From Streptomyces afghaniensis 772 (GTDB lineage Bacteria > Actinomycetota > Actinomycetes > Streptomycetales > Streptomycetaceae), in NCBI GenBank assembly GCA_000415505.1, contig KE354406.1, positions 1 to 57,436 on the forward strand: 57,436 nucleotides of DNA, written 5' to 3'. This document shows positions 16,192 through 25,462 of the stretch, one piece after another (the first letter of the stretch is position 1; each line of letters opens with the position of its first letter). The notes beneath the pieces are model-generated. The model saw only the letters and a program-made list of their open reading frames with translations. It made no database searches and had not been told where the DNA came from. Made by a program: the position numbers and the translations under genes.

Positions 16192-17313
16192 TCAGTACGA
16201 CTTGGGCAGGCCCAGGGTCTGGTGGGAGACGTAGTTGAGAATCATCTCCCGGCTCACCGGGGCAATACGAGCCACCCGCGCGGCCGTTATCAGCGAGGCC
16301 AGACCGAACTCGCGGGTGAGGCCGTTGCCGCCGAGGGTGTGCACGGCCTGGTCCACGGCCTTCACACAGGCCTCCCCCGCCGCGTACTTCGCCATGTTGG
16401 CGGCCTCGCCGGCGCCCATGTCGTCGCCGGCGTCGTAGAGCCGGGCCGCCTTCTGCATCATCAGGCGCGCGAGTTCGAGGTCGATGTGCGCCTGGGCCAA
16501 GGGGTGGGCGATCGCCTGGTGGGCGCCGATGGGGGTGTCCCAGACCTGCCGGTCGCGGGCGTACTCGACGGCCTTCGCGAGGGCGTAGCGACCCATGCCG
16601 ATCGCGAAGGCGGCCGTCATGATGCGCTCGGGGTTGAGGCCGGCGAAGAGCTGGAGGAGCCCTGCGTCCTCGTCGCCGACGAGCGCGTCGGCGGGCAGCC
16701 GTACGTCGTCCAGCGTCAGCTCGAACTGCTTCTCGGCGGCGGTGAGTTCCATGTCGATGGGGCGGCGGGTGAAGCCCGGTGCGTCGCGCGGGACGATGAA
16801 GAGGCAGGGCTTGAGGCGGCCGGTGCGGGCGTCCTCCGTGCGGCCGACGATGAGGGTCGCGTCCGCGAGGTCGACGCCGGAGATGAAGACCTTGCGGCCG
16901 GTGAGGATCCAGTCGTCGCCGTCTTTTCGTGCCGTGGTCGTGATGCGGTGGCTGTTGGAGCCGGCATCCGGTTCCGTGATGCCGAAGGCCATGAGGCGGG
17001 AGCCGTCGGCCAGGGCGGGCAGCCAGTGTTGTTTCTGGGCGGCTGTGCCGAAGCGGGCTATCACCGTGCCGCAGATCGCTGGTGAGACGACCAGCATGAG
17101 GAGGGGGCAGCCTGCGGCGCCGAGTTCTTCGAGGACGATGGAGAGTTCGGATATGCCTCCGCCGCCGCCTCCGTGTTCCTCGGGGAGGTTGACGCCTAGG
17201 TAACCGAGTTTGCCCGCGTCGGCCCAGAGTTGGGTGGTGTCGGCTGTGCGGCCGTGGCGCTTGCCGAGCGCGGCGACGGCCTCTCGTAGGGATGCGTGGT
17301 CTTCGGTGTCCAT
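16192..17313 (-). CDS. Acyl-CoA dehydrogenase
   Basis: A 373-residue FAD enzyme introducing a 2,3-double bond into an acyl-CoA. Seen: FGITEPDAGSNSHRITTTA (substrate and FAD binding), LTGRKVFISG, RDRQVWDTPIGAHQAIAHPLA and HTLGGNGLTREFGLASL. The last of these includes the usual FAD-contacting GGNG. A GGGGGG run at about residues 48-54 lies in a surface loop. It sits between the carboxylase alpha gene and the CoA ligase in the operon, and is shorter at the N-terminus than most family members (about 380-400). Confidence 0.9.
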   Translation of the reverse strand: MDTEDHASLREAVAALGKRHGRTADTTQLWADAGKLGYLGVNLPEEHGGGGGGISELSIVLEELGAAGCPLLMLVVSPAICGTVIARFGTAAQKQHWLPALADGSRLMAFGITEPDAGSNSHRITTTARKDGDDWILTGRKVFISGVDLADATLIVGRTEDARTGRLKPCLFIVPRDAPGFTRRPIDMELTAAEKQFELTLDDVRLPADALVGDEDAGLLQLFAGLNPERIMTAAFAIGMGRYALAKAVEYARDRQVWDTPIGAHQAIAHPLAQAHIDLELARLMMQKAARLYDAGDDMGAGEAANMAKYAAGEACVKAVDQAVHTLGGNGLTREFGLASLITAARVARIAPVSREMILNYVSHQTLGLPKSY

Positions 17314-17330
17314 CGCGAGTCCTTTCGGGT

Positions 17331-17372
17331 GCGGGCTCGTTGTGGCTGGTCGCGCAGTTCCCCGCGCCCCTT
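17331..17372 (+). repeat. Copy 2 of the dispersed intergenic repeat
   Basis: Nearly identical to 2651-2694 over about 42 bp with the exact core CGCGCAGTTCCCCGCGCCCC. It abuts the stop codon (TAA, complement of 17371-17373) of the carboxylase alpha gene and lies before the acyl-CoA dehydrogenase start, so it splits the operon. Confidence 0.7.
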
Positions 17373-19212
17373 ATGTCTCCGACACAACCGCCAGGACCAG
17401 GCCCGGCTCCACCTGTTGTCCGAGTACTACCGGCAACGCGGTCAGCGTTCCTGTGACCGGTGCTGTGATCTTGTGCTGCATCTTCATCGCCTCCAGCCAG
17501 AGGAGGGGGTCTCCGGCCTTCACGGGTGTTCCTGCGGTGAGGCCGTCGGCTACTCGGACGACTGTGCCCGGCATGGGGGCCAGGAGGGAGCCGGGGGCGT
17601 GCTGGGTCGTCGGGTCGGGGAAACGGGGCAGGACCGTCAGCGCGGTGGAGTTGACGTGGACCTGGTCGCCGTAGTGCGTCACCTCGAATTTGCGCTGCAC
17701 ACCGTCCACTTCGAGGACCACGAGGTGCGCGTCGGCGTGCACCACGCGTACGCCGTCCGCCTCCAGGCCCGTGCGCGTGTGCCGGTAGTGGACCTCGTGT
17801 TCCTGCCCGGCCATGGCGTAGCGCTTGGTCTGCGGCTGTGAGGGGACGTTGCGCCAGCCGCCGAAGCGGGAGTGGCCGTGGGCGTCGGCGAGGGCGGCGG
17901 CCAGGGGAGCGTGCGGGTCGGGGGACGGCTCGGTCAGGTCCGGCAGGTGGCGGTCGTAGAAGCCGGTGTCCATGCGGGCCGCGGTGAACTCCGGATGGCG
18001 CAGGGAGCGGACCAGGAGGTCGCGGTTGGTGACGGGGCCGTGGATCACGGCCCGTTCCAGGGCTGAGGCGAGCTTGCGGACGGCCTCCGTGCGCGTGGGG
18101 GCATGAGCTACGGCCTTGGCCAGCATGGGGTCGTAGTGGACGCCGATGTCGTCGCCGTCGGTGTAGCCGGTGTCGAGGCGGATGCCCTCGGGCAGGGCGA
18201 GGCGGTGCAGACGGCCGGTCTGCGGGGACCAGTCGCGGGACGGGTCCTCGGCGTAGAGGCGGGCCTCCACGGCGTGGCCACGCGCGCGTGGCGGGGTGCT
18301 TTCGAGGGCGTGTCCCTCGGCGATGCGGATCTGCTCGGCGACCAGGTCGAGGCCGAAGACCGCTTCCGTCACCGGGTGTTCGACCTGGAGGCGGGTGTTC
18401 ATCTCCAGGAAGTGGGCCCTGCCGTCGGCGACGAGGAACTCGACCGTGCCGGCGCCCGCGTAGTCGACGGCTCGGGCGGCCCGTACGGCGAGGGCGCTCA
18501 GCTCCTCCTGGAGTTCCGCGGGAAGTCCGGGTGCGGGGGCCTCCTCGACGACCTTCTGGTGGCGGCGCTGGAGGGAGCAGTCGCGGGTGCCGAGCGGCCA
18601 GACGGTGCCGTGGCTGTCGGCGAGGATCTGCACCTCTACGTGGCGGCCGTTCTCCACGTACGGCTCGACGAAGACCTCGCCGTCGCCGAAGGCGCTCTCC
18701 GCTTCGGCCCGCGCGGCGGCCAACTCGGCGTCGAGGTCCGCCAGGTGCCGTACGACGCGCATGCCGCGTCCGCCGCCGCCCGCCGCCGCCTTCACCAGGA
18801 CCGGGAGGTCGGCCTCGGTGACGTCGGTGAGCGGCTTCAGTCCCATGAGCCGCTTGGCGCGGGTCTTGGACGCCATCGCCTCGATGGCGTCCGGGGGCGG
18901 TCCGATCCAGACCAGGCCCGCGTCCAGGACGGCCCGGGCGAAGCCGGCGTTCTCGGAGAGGAAGCCGTAGCCGGGGTGCACGGCGTCCGCGCCGGCCGCG
19001 AGGGCCGCCTTCACGATCAGGTCGCCGCGCAGATAGGTGTCGGCGGGCGCGGCCCCCGGAAGTCGTACGCCCGTGTCGGCCACGCGCGCGTGCAGGGCGT
19101 GTTCGTCGGCGTCCGAGTGCACGGCGACCGTGCGGATGCCGAGTTCGCGGCAGGTGCGGAAGACGCGGCAGGCTATCTCGCCCCGGTTGGCGACCAGCAC
19201 AGAAGTGATCAC
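17371..19212 (-). CDS. Acyl-CoA carboxylase alpha subunit (biotin carboxylase + BCCP)
   Basis: A 613-residue fusion. Biotin carboxylase occupies about 1-445: VLVANRGEIACRVFRTCRELG, PGYGFLSENAGFA, ATP-grasp KAAAGGGGRGMRVV and LEMNTRLQVEHPVTE. A linker of about 100 residues follows, then the biotinyl domain with LLWLEAMKMQHKI near residue 580; Lys in EAMKM is biotinylated. It carboxylates biotin and hands CO2 to the beta subunit encoded just upstream. The GTG at 19212 follows GAGG and lies 11 bases after the beta-subunit stop. Compared with geranyl- or methylcrotonyl-CoA carboxylases the architecture is standard. Confidence 0.93.
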   Translation of the reverse strand: MITSVLVANRGEIACRVFRTCRELGIRTVAVHSDADEHALHARVADTGVRLPGAAPADTYLRGDLIVKAALAAGADAVHPGYGFLSENAGFARAVLDAGLVWIGPPPDAIEAMASKTRAKRLMGLKPLTDVTEADLPVLVKAAAGGGGRGMRVVRHLADLDAELAAARAEAESAFGDGEVFVEPYVENGRHVEVQILADSHGTVWPLGTRDCSLQRRHQKVVEEAPAPGLPAELQEELSALAVRAARAVDYAGAGTVEFLVADGRAHFLEMNTRLQVEHPVTEAVFGLDLVAEQIRIAEGHALESTPPRARGHAVEARLYAEDPSRDWSPQTGRLHRLALPEGIRLDTGYTDGDDIGVHYDPMLAKAVAHAPTRTEAVRKLASALERAVIHGPVTNRDLLVRSLRHPEFTAARMDTGFYDRHLPDLTEPSPDPHAPLAAALADAHGHSRFGGWRNVPSQPQTKRYAMAGQEHEVHYRHTRTGLEADGVRVVHADAHLVVLEVDGVQRKFEVTHYGDQVHVNSTALTVLPRFPDPTTQHAPGSLLAPMPGTVVRVADGLTAGTPVKAGDPLLWLEAMKMQHKITAPVTGTLTALPVVLGQQVEPGLVLAVVSET

Positions 19213-19223
19213 TGGAGGTTTCC

Positions 19224-20822
19224 TCACATCCGGAAGACGCCGAAGCCGCCGCGCGCGCCCTCGTAGGGGGCGGTGTGGATGGCGGAGAGGCACAGGCCGA
19301 GGACGGTGCGGGTGTCGCGCGGGTCGATGACGCCGTCGTCGTACAGCCGCCCGGACAGGAACATCGGCAGCGACTCGGACTCGATCTGCTGCTCCACCAT
19401 GGCGCGCAGGGCCGCGTCCGCCTCCTCGTCGTACGGCCGGCCCTTCGCCGCCGCCGACTGGCGGGCGACGATCGACAGCACGCCCGCGAGCTGCTGCGGG
19501 CCCATCACGGCCGACTTGGCGCTGGGCCAGGCGAAGAGGAAGCGCGGGTCGTAGGCCCGGCCGCACATGCCGTAGTGGCCGGCGCCGTAGGAGGCGCCCA
19601 TGAGGACCGAGAGGTGCGGGACGCGGCTGTTGCTGACCGCGTTGATCATCATCGCGCCGTGCTTGATGATGCCGCCCTGCTCGTACTCCCTGCCGACCAT
19701 GTACCCGGTGGTGTTGTGCAGGAAGAGCAGCGGGATGTCGCGCTGGTTGGCGAGCTGGATGAACTGGGCGGCCTTCTGGGACTCCTCGCTGAAGAGGACC
19801 CCTTGGGCGTTGGCCAGGATGCCGATCGGATAGCCGTGCAGGGTGGCCCAGCCGGTGGTCAGGCTCGTCCCGTACAGCGGCTTGAACTCGTCGAAGTCGG
19901 AGGCGTCGACGACGCGGGCGATGACCTCGCGCGGGTCGAAGGGGCTCTTCAGGTCGCCGGGGACGACGCCGAGGAGTTCCTCGGCGTCGTACTTGGGGGG
20001 CTCGGCCGGGCCGGGATCGCCGTACACCTTGCGGTGGTTGAGGCGGGCGACCACGCGGCGGGCCTGCCGGAGCGCGTCGTGCTCGTCGACGGCGAAGTGG
20101 TCGGCGAGGCCCGACACGCGCGCGTGCATCCCGGCTCCGCCCAGGGACTCGTCGTCGCTCTCCTCCCCCGTGGCCATCTTCACCAGCGGCGGACCGCCGA
20201 GGAACACCTTCGCCCGCTCCTTGACCATGATCACGTGGTCGGACATGCCGGGGATGTAGGCGCCTCCGGCCGTGGAGTTGCCGAAGACGACCGCGAGGGT
20301 GGGGATCCCGGCGGCGGACAGCCGGGTCAGGTCCCGGAAGATGGCGCCCCCGGGGATGAAGATCTCCTTCTGGGAGGGCAGGTCGGCGCCGCCGGACTCC
20401 ACCAGGCTGATGCAGGGCAGCCGGTTGGCGAGGGCGATGTCGTTCGCGCGCAGGGCCTTCTTCAGCGACCAGGGGTTGCTCGCTCCCCCGCGCACGGTCG
20501 GGTCGTTGGCCGTGATCAGGCACTCCACTCCCTCGACGACACCGATGCCGGTCACGAGGGAGGCTCCGACGGTGTAGTCGCTGCCCCAGGCGGCCAGCGG
20601 GGACAGCTCCAGGAACGGTGTGTCGGGGTCGAGAAGCAGCTCGATGCGTTCGCGGGCGAGGAGCTTGCCGCGCGCGCGGTGCCGCTCGACGTACTTCTCG
20701 CCGCCGCCCGCGAGGGCCTTGGCGTGCTCGGCGTCGAGTTCGGCGAGCTTGGCGAGCATGGTCTCGCGGTTGGACCGGTACTCGGGGCCGCTCGGGTCGA
20801 GCGCGGAGGTCAGGACGGTCAC
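19224..20822 (-). CDS. Acyl-CoA carboxylase beta subunit (carboxyltransferase)
   Basis: A 532-residue carboxyltransferase of the methylcrotonyl/geranyl-CoA carboxylase type. Visible are RARGKLLARERIELLLDPDTPF, SLVESGGADLPSQ, the oxyanion glycines GNSTAGGAYIPGMSD, NTTGYMVGREYEQGGIIKHGA and GASYGAGHYGMCGRAYDPRF. It transfers CO2 from carboxybiotin to the gamma or alpha carbon of an acyl-CoA. The GTG start overlaps the stop of the AtuA-like gene (GTGA, 20819-20822). With AtuA next door, a terpenoid (geranyl-CoA-like) rather than leucine-derived substrate is attractive but unproven. Confidence 0.93.
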   Translation of the reverse strand: MTVLTSALDPSGPEYRSNRETMLAKLAELDAEHAKALAGGGEKYVERHRARGKLLARERIELLLDPDTPFLELSPLAAWGSDYTVGASLVTGIGVVEGVECLITANDPTVRGGASNPWSLKKALRANDIALANRLPCISLVESGGADLPSQKEIFIPGGAIFRDLTRLSAAGIPTLAVVFGNSTAGGAYIPGMSDHVIMVKERAKVFLGGPPLVKMATGEESDDESLGGAGMHARVSGLADHFAVDEHDALRQARRVVARLNHRKVYGDPGPAEPPKYDAEELLGVVPGDLKSPFDPREVIARVVDASDFDEFKPLYGTSLTTGWATLHGYPIGILANAQGVLFSEESQKAAQFIQLANQRDIPLLFLHNTTGYMVGREYEQGGIIKHGAMMINAVSNSRVPHLSVLMGASYGAGHYGMCGRAYDPRFLFAWPSAKSAVMGPQQLAGVLSIVARQSAAAKGRPYDEEADAALRAMVEQQIESESLPMFLSGRLYDDGVIDPRDTRTVLGLCLSAIHTAPYEGARGGFGVFRM

Positions 20823-22485
20823 AGGAGGGCCTCCGGTATGTCCAGGTGGCGGGAGCGCAGCCATTCGCCGAGGGCCTTGGCCTGCGGGTCGAAGCGGTGC
20901 CGGTCGGCGACGCCCGCGCCGAGGATCCCTTCGACGACGAAGTTCAGGGCGCGGAGATTGGGCAGGACGTGCCGGGTGACCTTCAGCGGCCGGCTCTCGG
21001 GGATCAGCTCCCGGAACCGGTCGGCCGTCAGCGCGTGCGCGAGCCAGCGCCAGGCGTCGTCCGTGCGGGCCCACACACCGACGTTGGCGTCGCCGCCCTT
21101 GTCGCCGCTGCGGGCGCCCGCGACGAGGCCGAGGGGGCGTGCCGGGTGGGCCCGGTCGGCAGCGGCTCCGGCAGGGGCGGTTCCGGCACCTCGTCGAGTA
21201 CGGCGGTGTCGGGGGCCGGCGGCACCGGGAGCCGGCGCCCGTCATGGAGGACGGCCACATGGTCGACGGCACCATGGGGGACGTACACATCCTCGAAGAC
21301 CCCATAGGGCGAGCCCTTCCCGGGTGGCGCCAGCACATGGAAGCCGGGGTAACTGGCGAGCGCCAGCTCCACGGCCGCCCCGCTCAGGGCCCGCCCGACG
21401 ACCTCCTGGTCGGGGTCCCGTACGACGAGCCGCAGCAGCGCGCTCGCCGTCTCCTCGCTCGGGGCGTCGGGCCGGTCGGTGCGGACCAGCTCCCAGCGCA
21501 CGTCGGCGGCCTTGCCGAGGGCCGGTTCCAGCTGTTCCCGCACCAGGGCGGCCTTGGCTTCGACGTCGAGGCCGGTGAGCACGAAGACGACCTCGTTGCG
21601 GAAGCCGCCGAGCTTGTTCAGCCCGACCTTGAGGGTGGGCGGCGGCGCCTCCCCTCGCACACCCTCGATCCGCACCCGGTCGGGCCCGTCCTGGCCGAGC
21701 CGCACGGTGTCGAGCCGGGCGGTGACGTCGGGCCCGGCATACCGTGCCCCGGCCGTCTCGTACAGCAACTGGGCGGTGACCGTGCCGACGTCGACGAAGC
21801 CGCCGGTGCCGGGGTGTTTGGTGATGACGCAGCTGCCGTCCTCGTGGAGCTCGGCGAGCGGGAAGCCGGGCCGGCGGACGTCGCCGTCCCGGAAGAAGGC
21901 GTAGTTGCCGCCGGTGGCCTGCGCCCCGCACTCCAGTACGTGCCCGGCGACGACGGCCCCCGCGAGCCGGTCGTGGTCCGTTTCCCGCCACCCGAAGTGG
22001 GCGGCGGCCGGCCCGGTGACGAGTGCCGCGTCCGTCACCCGCCCGGTGACGACGATGTCGGCGCCGGCCCGCAGACAGGCCGCGATCCCGAAGCCGCCGA
22101 GGTAGGCGTGGGCGGCGAGGCTGCCGGGGTAGGAGGCGGTGAGGTCGTCGCCCTCCACATGTGCGACGCGCACGGGGATGCCGAGCCGGTCGGCCAAGTG
22201 CCGGACGGCGTCGGCGAGTCCGGCCGGGTTGAGCCCGCCCGCGTTGGTGACGATCTTCACGCCCCGCTCGTGGGCGAGCCCCAGGCAGTCCTCCGACTGC
22301 CGCAGGAACGTACGGGCGTATCCGGCGCCGGGGTCCTTCAGCCGATCCCGGCCGAGGATGAGCATCGTCAGCTCGGCGAGGTAGTCGCCGGTGAGGACGT
22401 CCAGGTCGCCGCCGGTGAGCATCTCGCGCATGGCGTCGAAGCGGTCGCCGTAGAAGCCGGAGGCGTTGCCGATGCGGAGGGTCAC
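20819..22485 (-). pseudogene. AtuA-family (DUF1446) protein, split by one frameshift
   Basis: From the GTG at 22485, about 445 codons follow the DUF1446/AtuA family (IGNASGFYGDRFDAMREML, IVTNAGGLNPAGLADAV, VVTGRVTDAALVTGPAAAHFGW). The family's C-terminal domain (GARSGDKGGDANVGVWAR through to the stop) continues in the next frame from about 21150 to 20819. One base is missing around 21138-21158, in a run of G and C tracts; the total length is 1667 bases. AtuA is needed for acyclic-terpene use in Pseudomonas, where it works with geranyl-CoA carboxylase. The gene is coupled by GTGA overlaps at both ends, so a recent mutation or sequencing error is likelier than long decay. Confidence 0.82.
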
Positions 22486-23276
22486 TGTGCGGCCCCTTTC
22501 GAGGGGCGCCCGGTGCCGGGCGGGCCCGCGAAGGCCTGTGCGATGTCCAGCCAGCGGTCGGCGTCGGGGCCGTCGGCGCGCAGGGCGAGGTCGGTGCGGT
22601 GGGCGCGCTGGGTGACCAGGAGGCAGAAGTCGAGGGCGGGTCCGGTGACGCGTTGCGGGGCGTCCTCGGGGCCGTACGTCCACGAGTCGCCGGAGGGGGC
22701 TCGGAGTGCGACGCGGAAGGGCTCGGCGGGCGGGGTCAGCCCGTGCACACCGTAGGCGAAGTCCCGGGTCCGTACCCCGAGCCAGGCCACATGCCGCAGC
22801 CGGTCGGTGGGTTGGCGCACCACACCGAGGGCGTCGGCCACGTCCTGACCGTGGGCCCAGGTCTCCATAAGGCGGGCCGTCGCCATGGAGGCGGCCGACA
22901 TGGGTGGGCCGTACCAGGGGAAGCGCGCCTTGGGCGGGGCGGCCCGCAGCGCCTCCTCCAGCGCGGTGCGGCCGTCACGCCACCGTGCGAGCAGGTCGGC
23001 GGGCGGGAGTCCGGCGTCCTCCTCGGCGCCCTCGTCGACGAAGGAGCCGGGCGCGGCGAGGGCCTTCTCGACCAGCGCGCGGAAGCCGTCGGCGTCCGTG
23101 ACGGCGAGCAGGGCCGAGCGGTCCGTCCAGGCGAGGTGGGCGATCTGGTGGGCGACGGTCCAGCCGGGCGCGGGGGTGGCGAGCGCCCAGCGCGGCGTGC
23201 TCAACCCGGCCACGAGGCGATCGAGTTCCTCGCTCTCCTCACGCAGGTCGTCGATCACGGACGTCGGATCGGACAC
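22482..23276 (-). CDS. TIGR03084-type protein (mycothiol-dependent/DinB-like)
   Basis: A 264-residue protein of the DinB-like maleylpyruvate-isomerase group. The N-terminal helix holds [35 protein letters not shown], with one metal-binding His, and [15 protein letters not shown] supplies another. Such proteins often use mycothiol, the actinomycete thiol. It is the first gene of the operon: GAGGGGAG precedes the GTG at 23276, and its stop overlaps the AtuA start by four bases. Its presence in terpene/acyl-CoA operons is a recurring actinobacterial pattern, but its reaction is unknown. Confidence 0.82.
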   Translation of the reverse strand: MSDPTSVIDDLREESEELDRLVAGLSTPRWALATPAPGWTVAHQIAHLAWTDRSALLAVTDADGFRALVEKALAAPGSFVDEGAEEDAGLPPADLLARWRDGRTALEEALRAAPPKARFPWYGPPMSAASMATARLMETWAHGQDVADALGVVRQPTDRLRHVAWLGVRTRDFAYGVHGLTPPAEPFRVALRAPSGDSWTYGPEDAPQRVTGPALDFCLLVTQRAHRTDLALRADGPDADRWLDIAQAFAGPPGTGRPSKGAAQ

Positions 23277-23355
23277 GGGCGCTCCCCTCGGGGCACGGCG
23301 GTGTGCGGGGGTGGTGCGGTGTGCTGAGGAGCATGGCAGCGGAGCCAGAAACAAT

Positions 23356-23367
23356 CAAGCGTGCTTG
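23356..23367. promoter_or_regulatory. Candidate TetR operator at the head of the catabolic operon
   Basis: CAAGCGTGCTTG is a perfect 12-bp dyad in the short A/T-rich stretch about 80 bp before the first operon gene. Position and form suit the TetR encoded as the operon's last gene. It would also lie upstream of the divergent membrane-protein gene at 23481. Confidence 0.5.
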
Positions 23368-23480
23368 CATGAAACTGTGGGGTGACTGAAAGCGTGTGCT
23401 CTGACGGCGCGATCAATACACTCTGGGGCGCGCTCGTTCACTTGGTCGCGCACGGGTCACGCATCGGGGGAGACACAAGG

Positions 23481-24434
23481 ATGAGCAACTGGAACCCGGG
23501 CGGGCAGCCGCCGCCGTACGGCCCGCACGGCGGGCAGCCGTACCCGCCGCCTCCTGGGCCGTACCCGCCGCCTCAACCTGGCCCTTATGGGCCGCCGCAA
23601 CAGCCACCGGGCGCCGGCGGTGGCTATCCGCCCCATGTGCCGCATCCCTACACACCCCACCCGATGCCACCGCAGGCGCCGCCGCCCGGCCCCTTCACAC
23701 GGCTGCGGCGGCGGATCGGCCCCATCCACACCGCACGCCGGGTCTTCAAGCCGTCCCGGCCGGACCTCGTCGAGGACCCGTTCATCGCGCGTATGCAGAA
23801 GATCCGTACGCTCGTGGGGCTCGGCGCGGTGGTGTGGGTGTCGGTGACCTACAAGATCACCAATTCCGTCCAGGGCGTCGCGGACGACCGGTTCCAGCAG
23901 TCGTGGCTCAGCGTGCTGGTGCTGTCCGTGACGCTCCCGGTGGTCGTGGGCGTCCTGACGGCCCTGACTGCTCCGGCGGCCCGCCGGGACCTGCTGCGCC
24001 GGGCCGCGAAGTCGTTCGGCGCGATCCTGGCCCTCATCGCCGGGGTCTTCGTCTTCCCGGCGACCATGCTCACCGGCTTCTTCGAGGTCAAGTACGAGAC
24101 CGACCCGGTGATGTCCGTGGTCACTTGGGTGGTCACCGCGTTCATCCTGGTGTGGGTGACGCCGTTCATCTTCTGGGGCATCGGCCTGGCTCTGATCCAC
24201 GTGTTCCGCACGGCCGACATCCACCAGACCATGCCGCCGCTGCTCGCCATGACGCTGGTCTGGGAGATGGCGCTGATCGACGTGTTCACCGGGGCCTATG
24301 CGGGCGTGCCGGTGCCGGTACGTGCGGTGTTCATGCTCGGGGCCCCGCTGTCCGTGACCGCGGTCGGCTTGTGGGAGCTGCGGCGGCTGCGGGTGCGTTA
24401 CGGGGTCACGGTGCGGGGAGTGTTGGTGCGCTAG
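23481..24434 (+). CDS. Membrane protein with proline-rich cytoplasmic N-terminus
   Basis: About 317 residues. The first 70 are Pro/Gly/Tyr-rich (repeats of the PYPPPPGPYPPPQPG type), a disordered segment that often mediates protein contacts in actinomycete membrane proteins. RLRRRIGPIHTARRVFKPSRPD is basic, and five to six hydrophobic helices follow (near 105-125, 140-160, 175-195, 205-230 and 255-300). ATG 23481 begins MSNWNPGG; upstream codons back to 23382 have no Shine-Dalgarno. No function is recognisable. It is divergent from the catabolic operon. Confidence 0.78.
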   Translation: MSNWNPGGQPPPYGPHGGQPYPPPPGPYPPPQPGPYGPPQQPPGAGGGYPPHVPHPYTPHPMPPQAPPPGPFTRLRRRIGPIHTARRVFKPSRPDLVEDPFIARMQKIRTLVGLGAVVWVSVTYKITNSVQGVADDRFQQSWLSVLVLSVTLPVVVGVLTALTAPAARRDLLRRAAKSFGAILALIAGVFVFPATMLTGFFEVKYETDPVMSVVTWVVTAFILVWVTPFIFWGIGLALIHVFRTADIHQTMPPLLAMTLVWEMALIDVFTGAYAGVPVPVRAVFMLGAPLSVTAVGLWELRRLRVRYGVTVRGVLVR

Positions 24435-24453
24435 GACGGGCACCCCTCAGGTG

Positions 24454-24475
24454 GCTCCGCCAGGAGCTACGGAGC
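24454..24475. terminator. Short hairpin between convergent genes
   Basis: GCTCCG (24454-24459) pairs with CGGAGC (24470-24475) around a ten-base loop. It spans the stop of the MerR gene and follows the membrane-protein gene, so it could end transcription in both directions. The stem is only six pairs. Confidence 0.35.
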
Positions 24476-25408
24476 AGAAGTGTGAGCGCGCAGGGCTTCT
24501 CTGAACCACGTGAACACGGGAGCCAGGCTGGGCGGGACGGGCCATCCGTTGATGACGGCCAGCAGGTGCCAGTAGCGCTCCGTGCGGGGGTCGTCGGCGA
24601 TCTCCAGGCGCGTCAGCAGCCAGTGGCGCAAGTCGGCGTCGTCGGCGCGGCCGAAGGTTTGCGCGTAACGGGCGGTGAGGGCGTCGATGATCGGCGCGGC
24701 ATCGGCCGAGGCCGGAGCGATGCCGGCGTCGAGCGCGCGGCCGACGCTGTCACGGACCGTCTCGGTGAGGTCGTGGTGCAAGCCGGTGACGTCGCCTCGG
24801 GCGCGCTCGGCTGCCTGGTACTCGGCCATGCGGCGGGCGGCGGCGCGGAAGTCGGGGTCCTGGGTGAGTTCGGCGAGTTCCACCCAGGCGTCGACCTGCT
24901 CGGGCTCGGGGTCGTCCGGCAGTTCGGACATGGCCGAGCGCATCATGTCGACGAAGTCGGCGTTGGCGTCGAACCTGCCGAAGGTGTCGTCGATGAAGTC
25001 GGTGACGAGGCGTCGGCGTTCGTCGTCGGAGAGCTTGGCAAGCTTGTGCATGAGGTCCATTTCCTCGGGAGTGGAGCCCCGTTTGGCAACCGCTCGCAGC
25101 ACCGCGCGCCGCAGTCGGAGGGTGCGGATCAGCACCTCCAGGGCGTCGGCGTGTGCGGCCGCGACCTCGGGCACCGAGACCTCCCGGTCCAGCACCCGCC
25201 GGATGACGGCAAGGTCGAGCCCCAGGTCACGCAGGGTGCGCACCAGATCCAGACGCGCCAGTGCGCGGATGTCATAGAGACGGTAGCCAGCCGGGCTGCG
25301 GTCCGTCGGCGGCACGATCCCGGTGTCGGAGTAGAACCGAATGGTCTTGACCGTCAGCCCGGTCCGCCGGGCCAGGGCCCCGATCGTGAAGAGCGTGTCG
25401 CCGTCCAT
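24467..25408 (-). CDS. MerR-family regulator with large C-terminal ligand domain
   Basis: A 313-residue protein. The N-terminal MerR winged helix reads FTIGALARRTGLTVKTIRFYSDTGIVPP, SPAGYRLYDIRALARLDLVRTLRDLG. A coiled coil near 75-110 would form the dimer. The C-terminal 200 residues are helical and acidic and resemble the drug-binding domains of TipA-like MerR proteins, though Cys ligands are absent, so a metal sensor is unlikely. A MerR-type inverted repeat lies just upstream. It is close to the PPOX-fold gene, a possible target. Confidence 0.87.
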   Translation of the reverse strand: MDGDTLFTIGALARRTGLTVKTIRFYSDTGIVPPTDRSPAGYRLYDIRALARLDLVRTLRDLGLDLAVIRRVLDREVSVPEVAAAHADALEVLIRTLRLRRAVLRAVAKRGSTPEEMDLMHKLAKLSDDERRRLVTDFIDDTFGRFDANADFVDMMRSAMSELPDDPEPEQVDAWVELAELTQDPDFRAAARRMAEYQAAERARGDVTGLHHDLTETVRDSVGRALDAGIAPASADAAPIIDALTARYAQTFGRADDADLRHWLLTRLEIADDPRTERYWHLLAVINGWPVPPSLAPVFTWFREALRAHTSAP

Positions 25409-25424
25409 GCCTGCACCTTCGCGC

Positions 25425-25439
25425 CTCCCCCTACGGGAG
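25425..25439 (-). promoter_or_regulatory. MerR-type operator/promoter of the 24467-25408 gene
   Basis: CTCCC (25425-25429) and GGGAG (25435-25439) form a dyad 17-31 bp before the start codon. On the minus strand TTTGAG lies on its outer side as a -35-like element, giving the long -35/-10 spacing with a central dyad that MerR regulators recognise. Autoregulation is likely. Confidence 0.5.
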
Positions 25440-25462
25440 ACTCAAACCCGGTCCCCCAGACC

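Noticed and set aside
21138-21158. Programmed -1 frameshifting in the AtuA-like gene.
   Set aside because: GGGCCCA is present, but not in the phase required for tandem slippage; an indel explains the data better.
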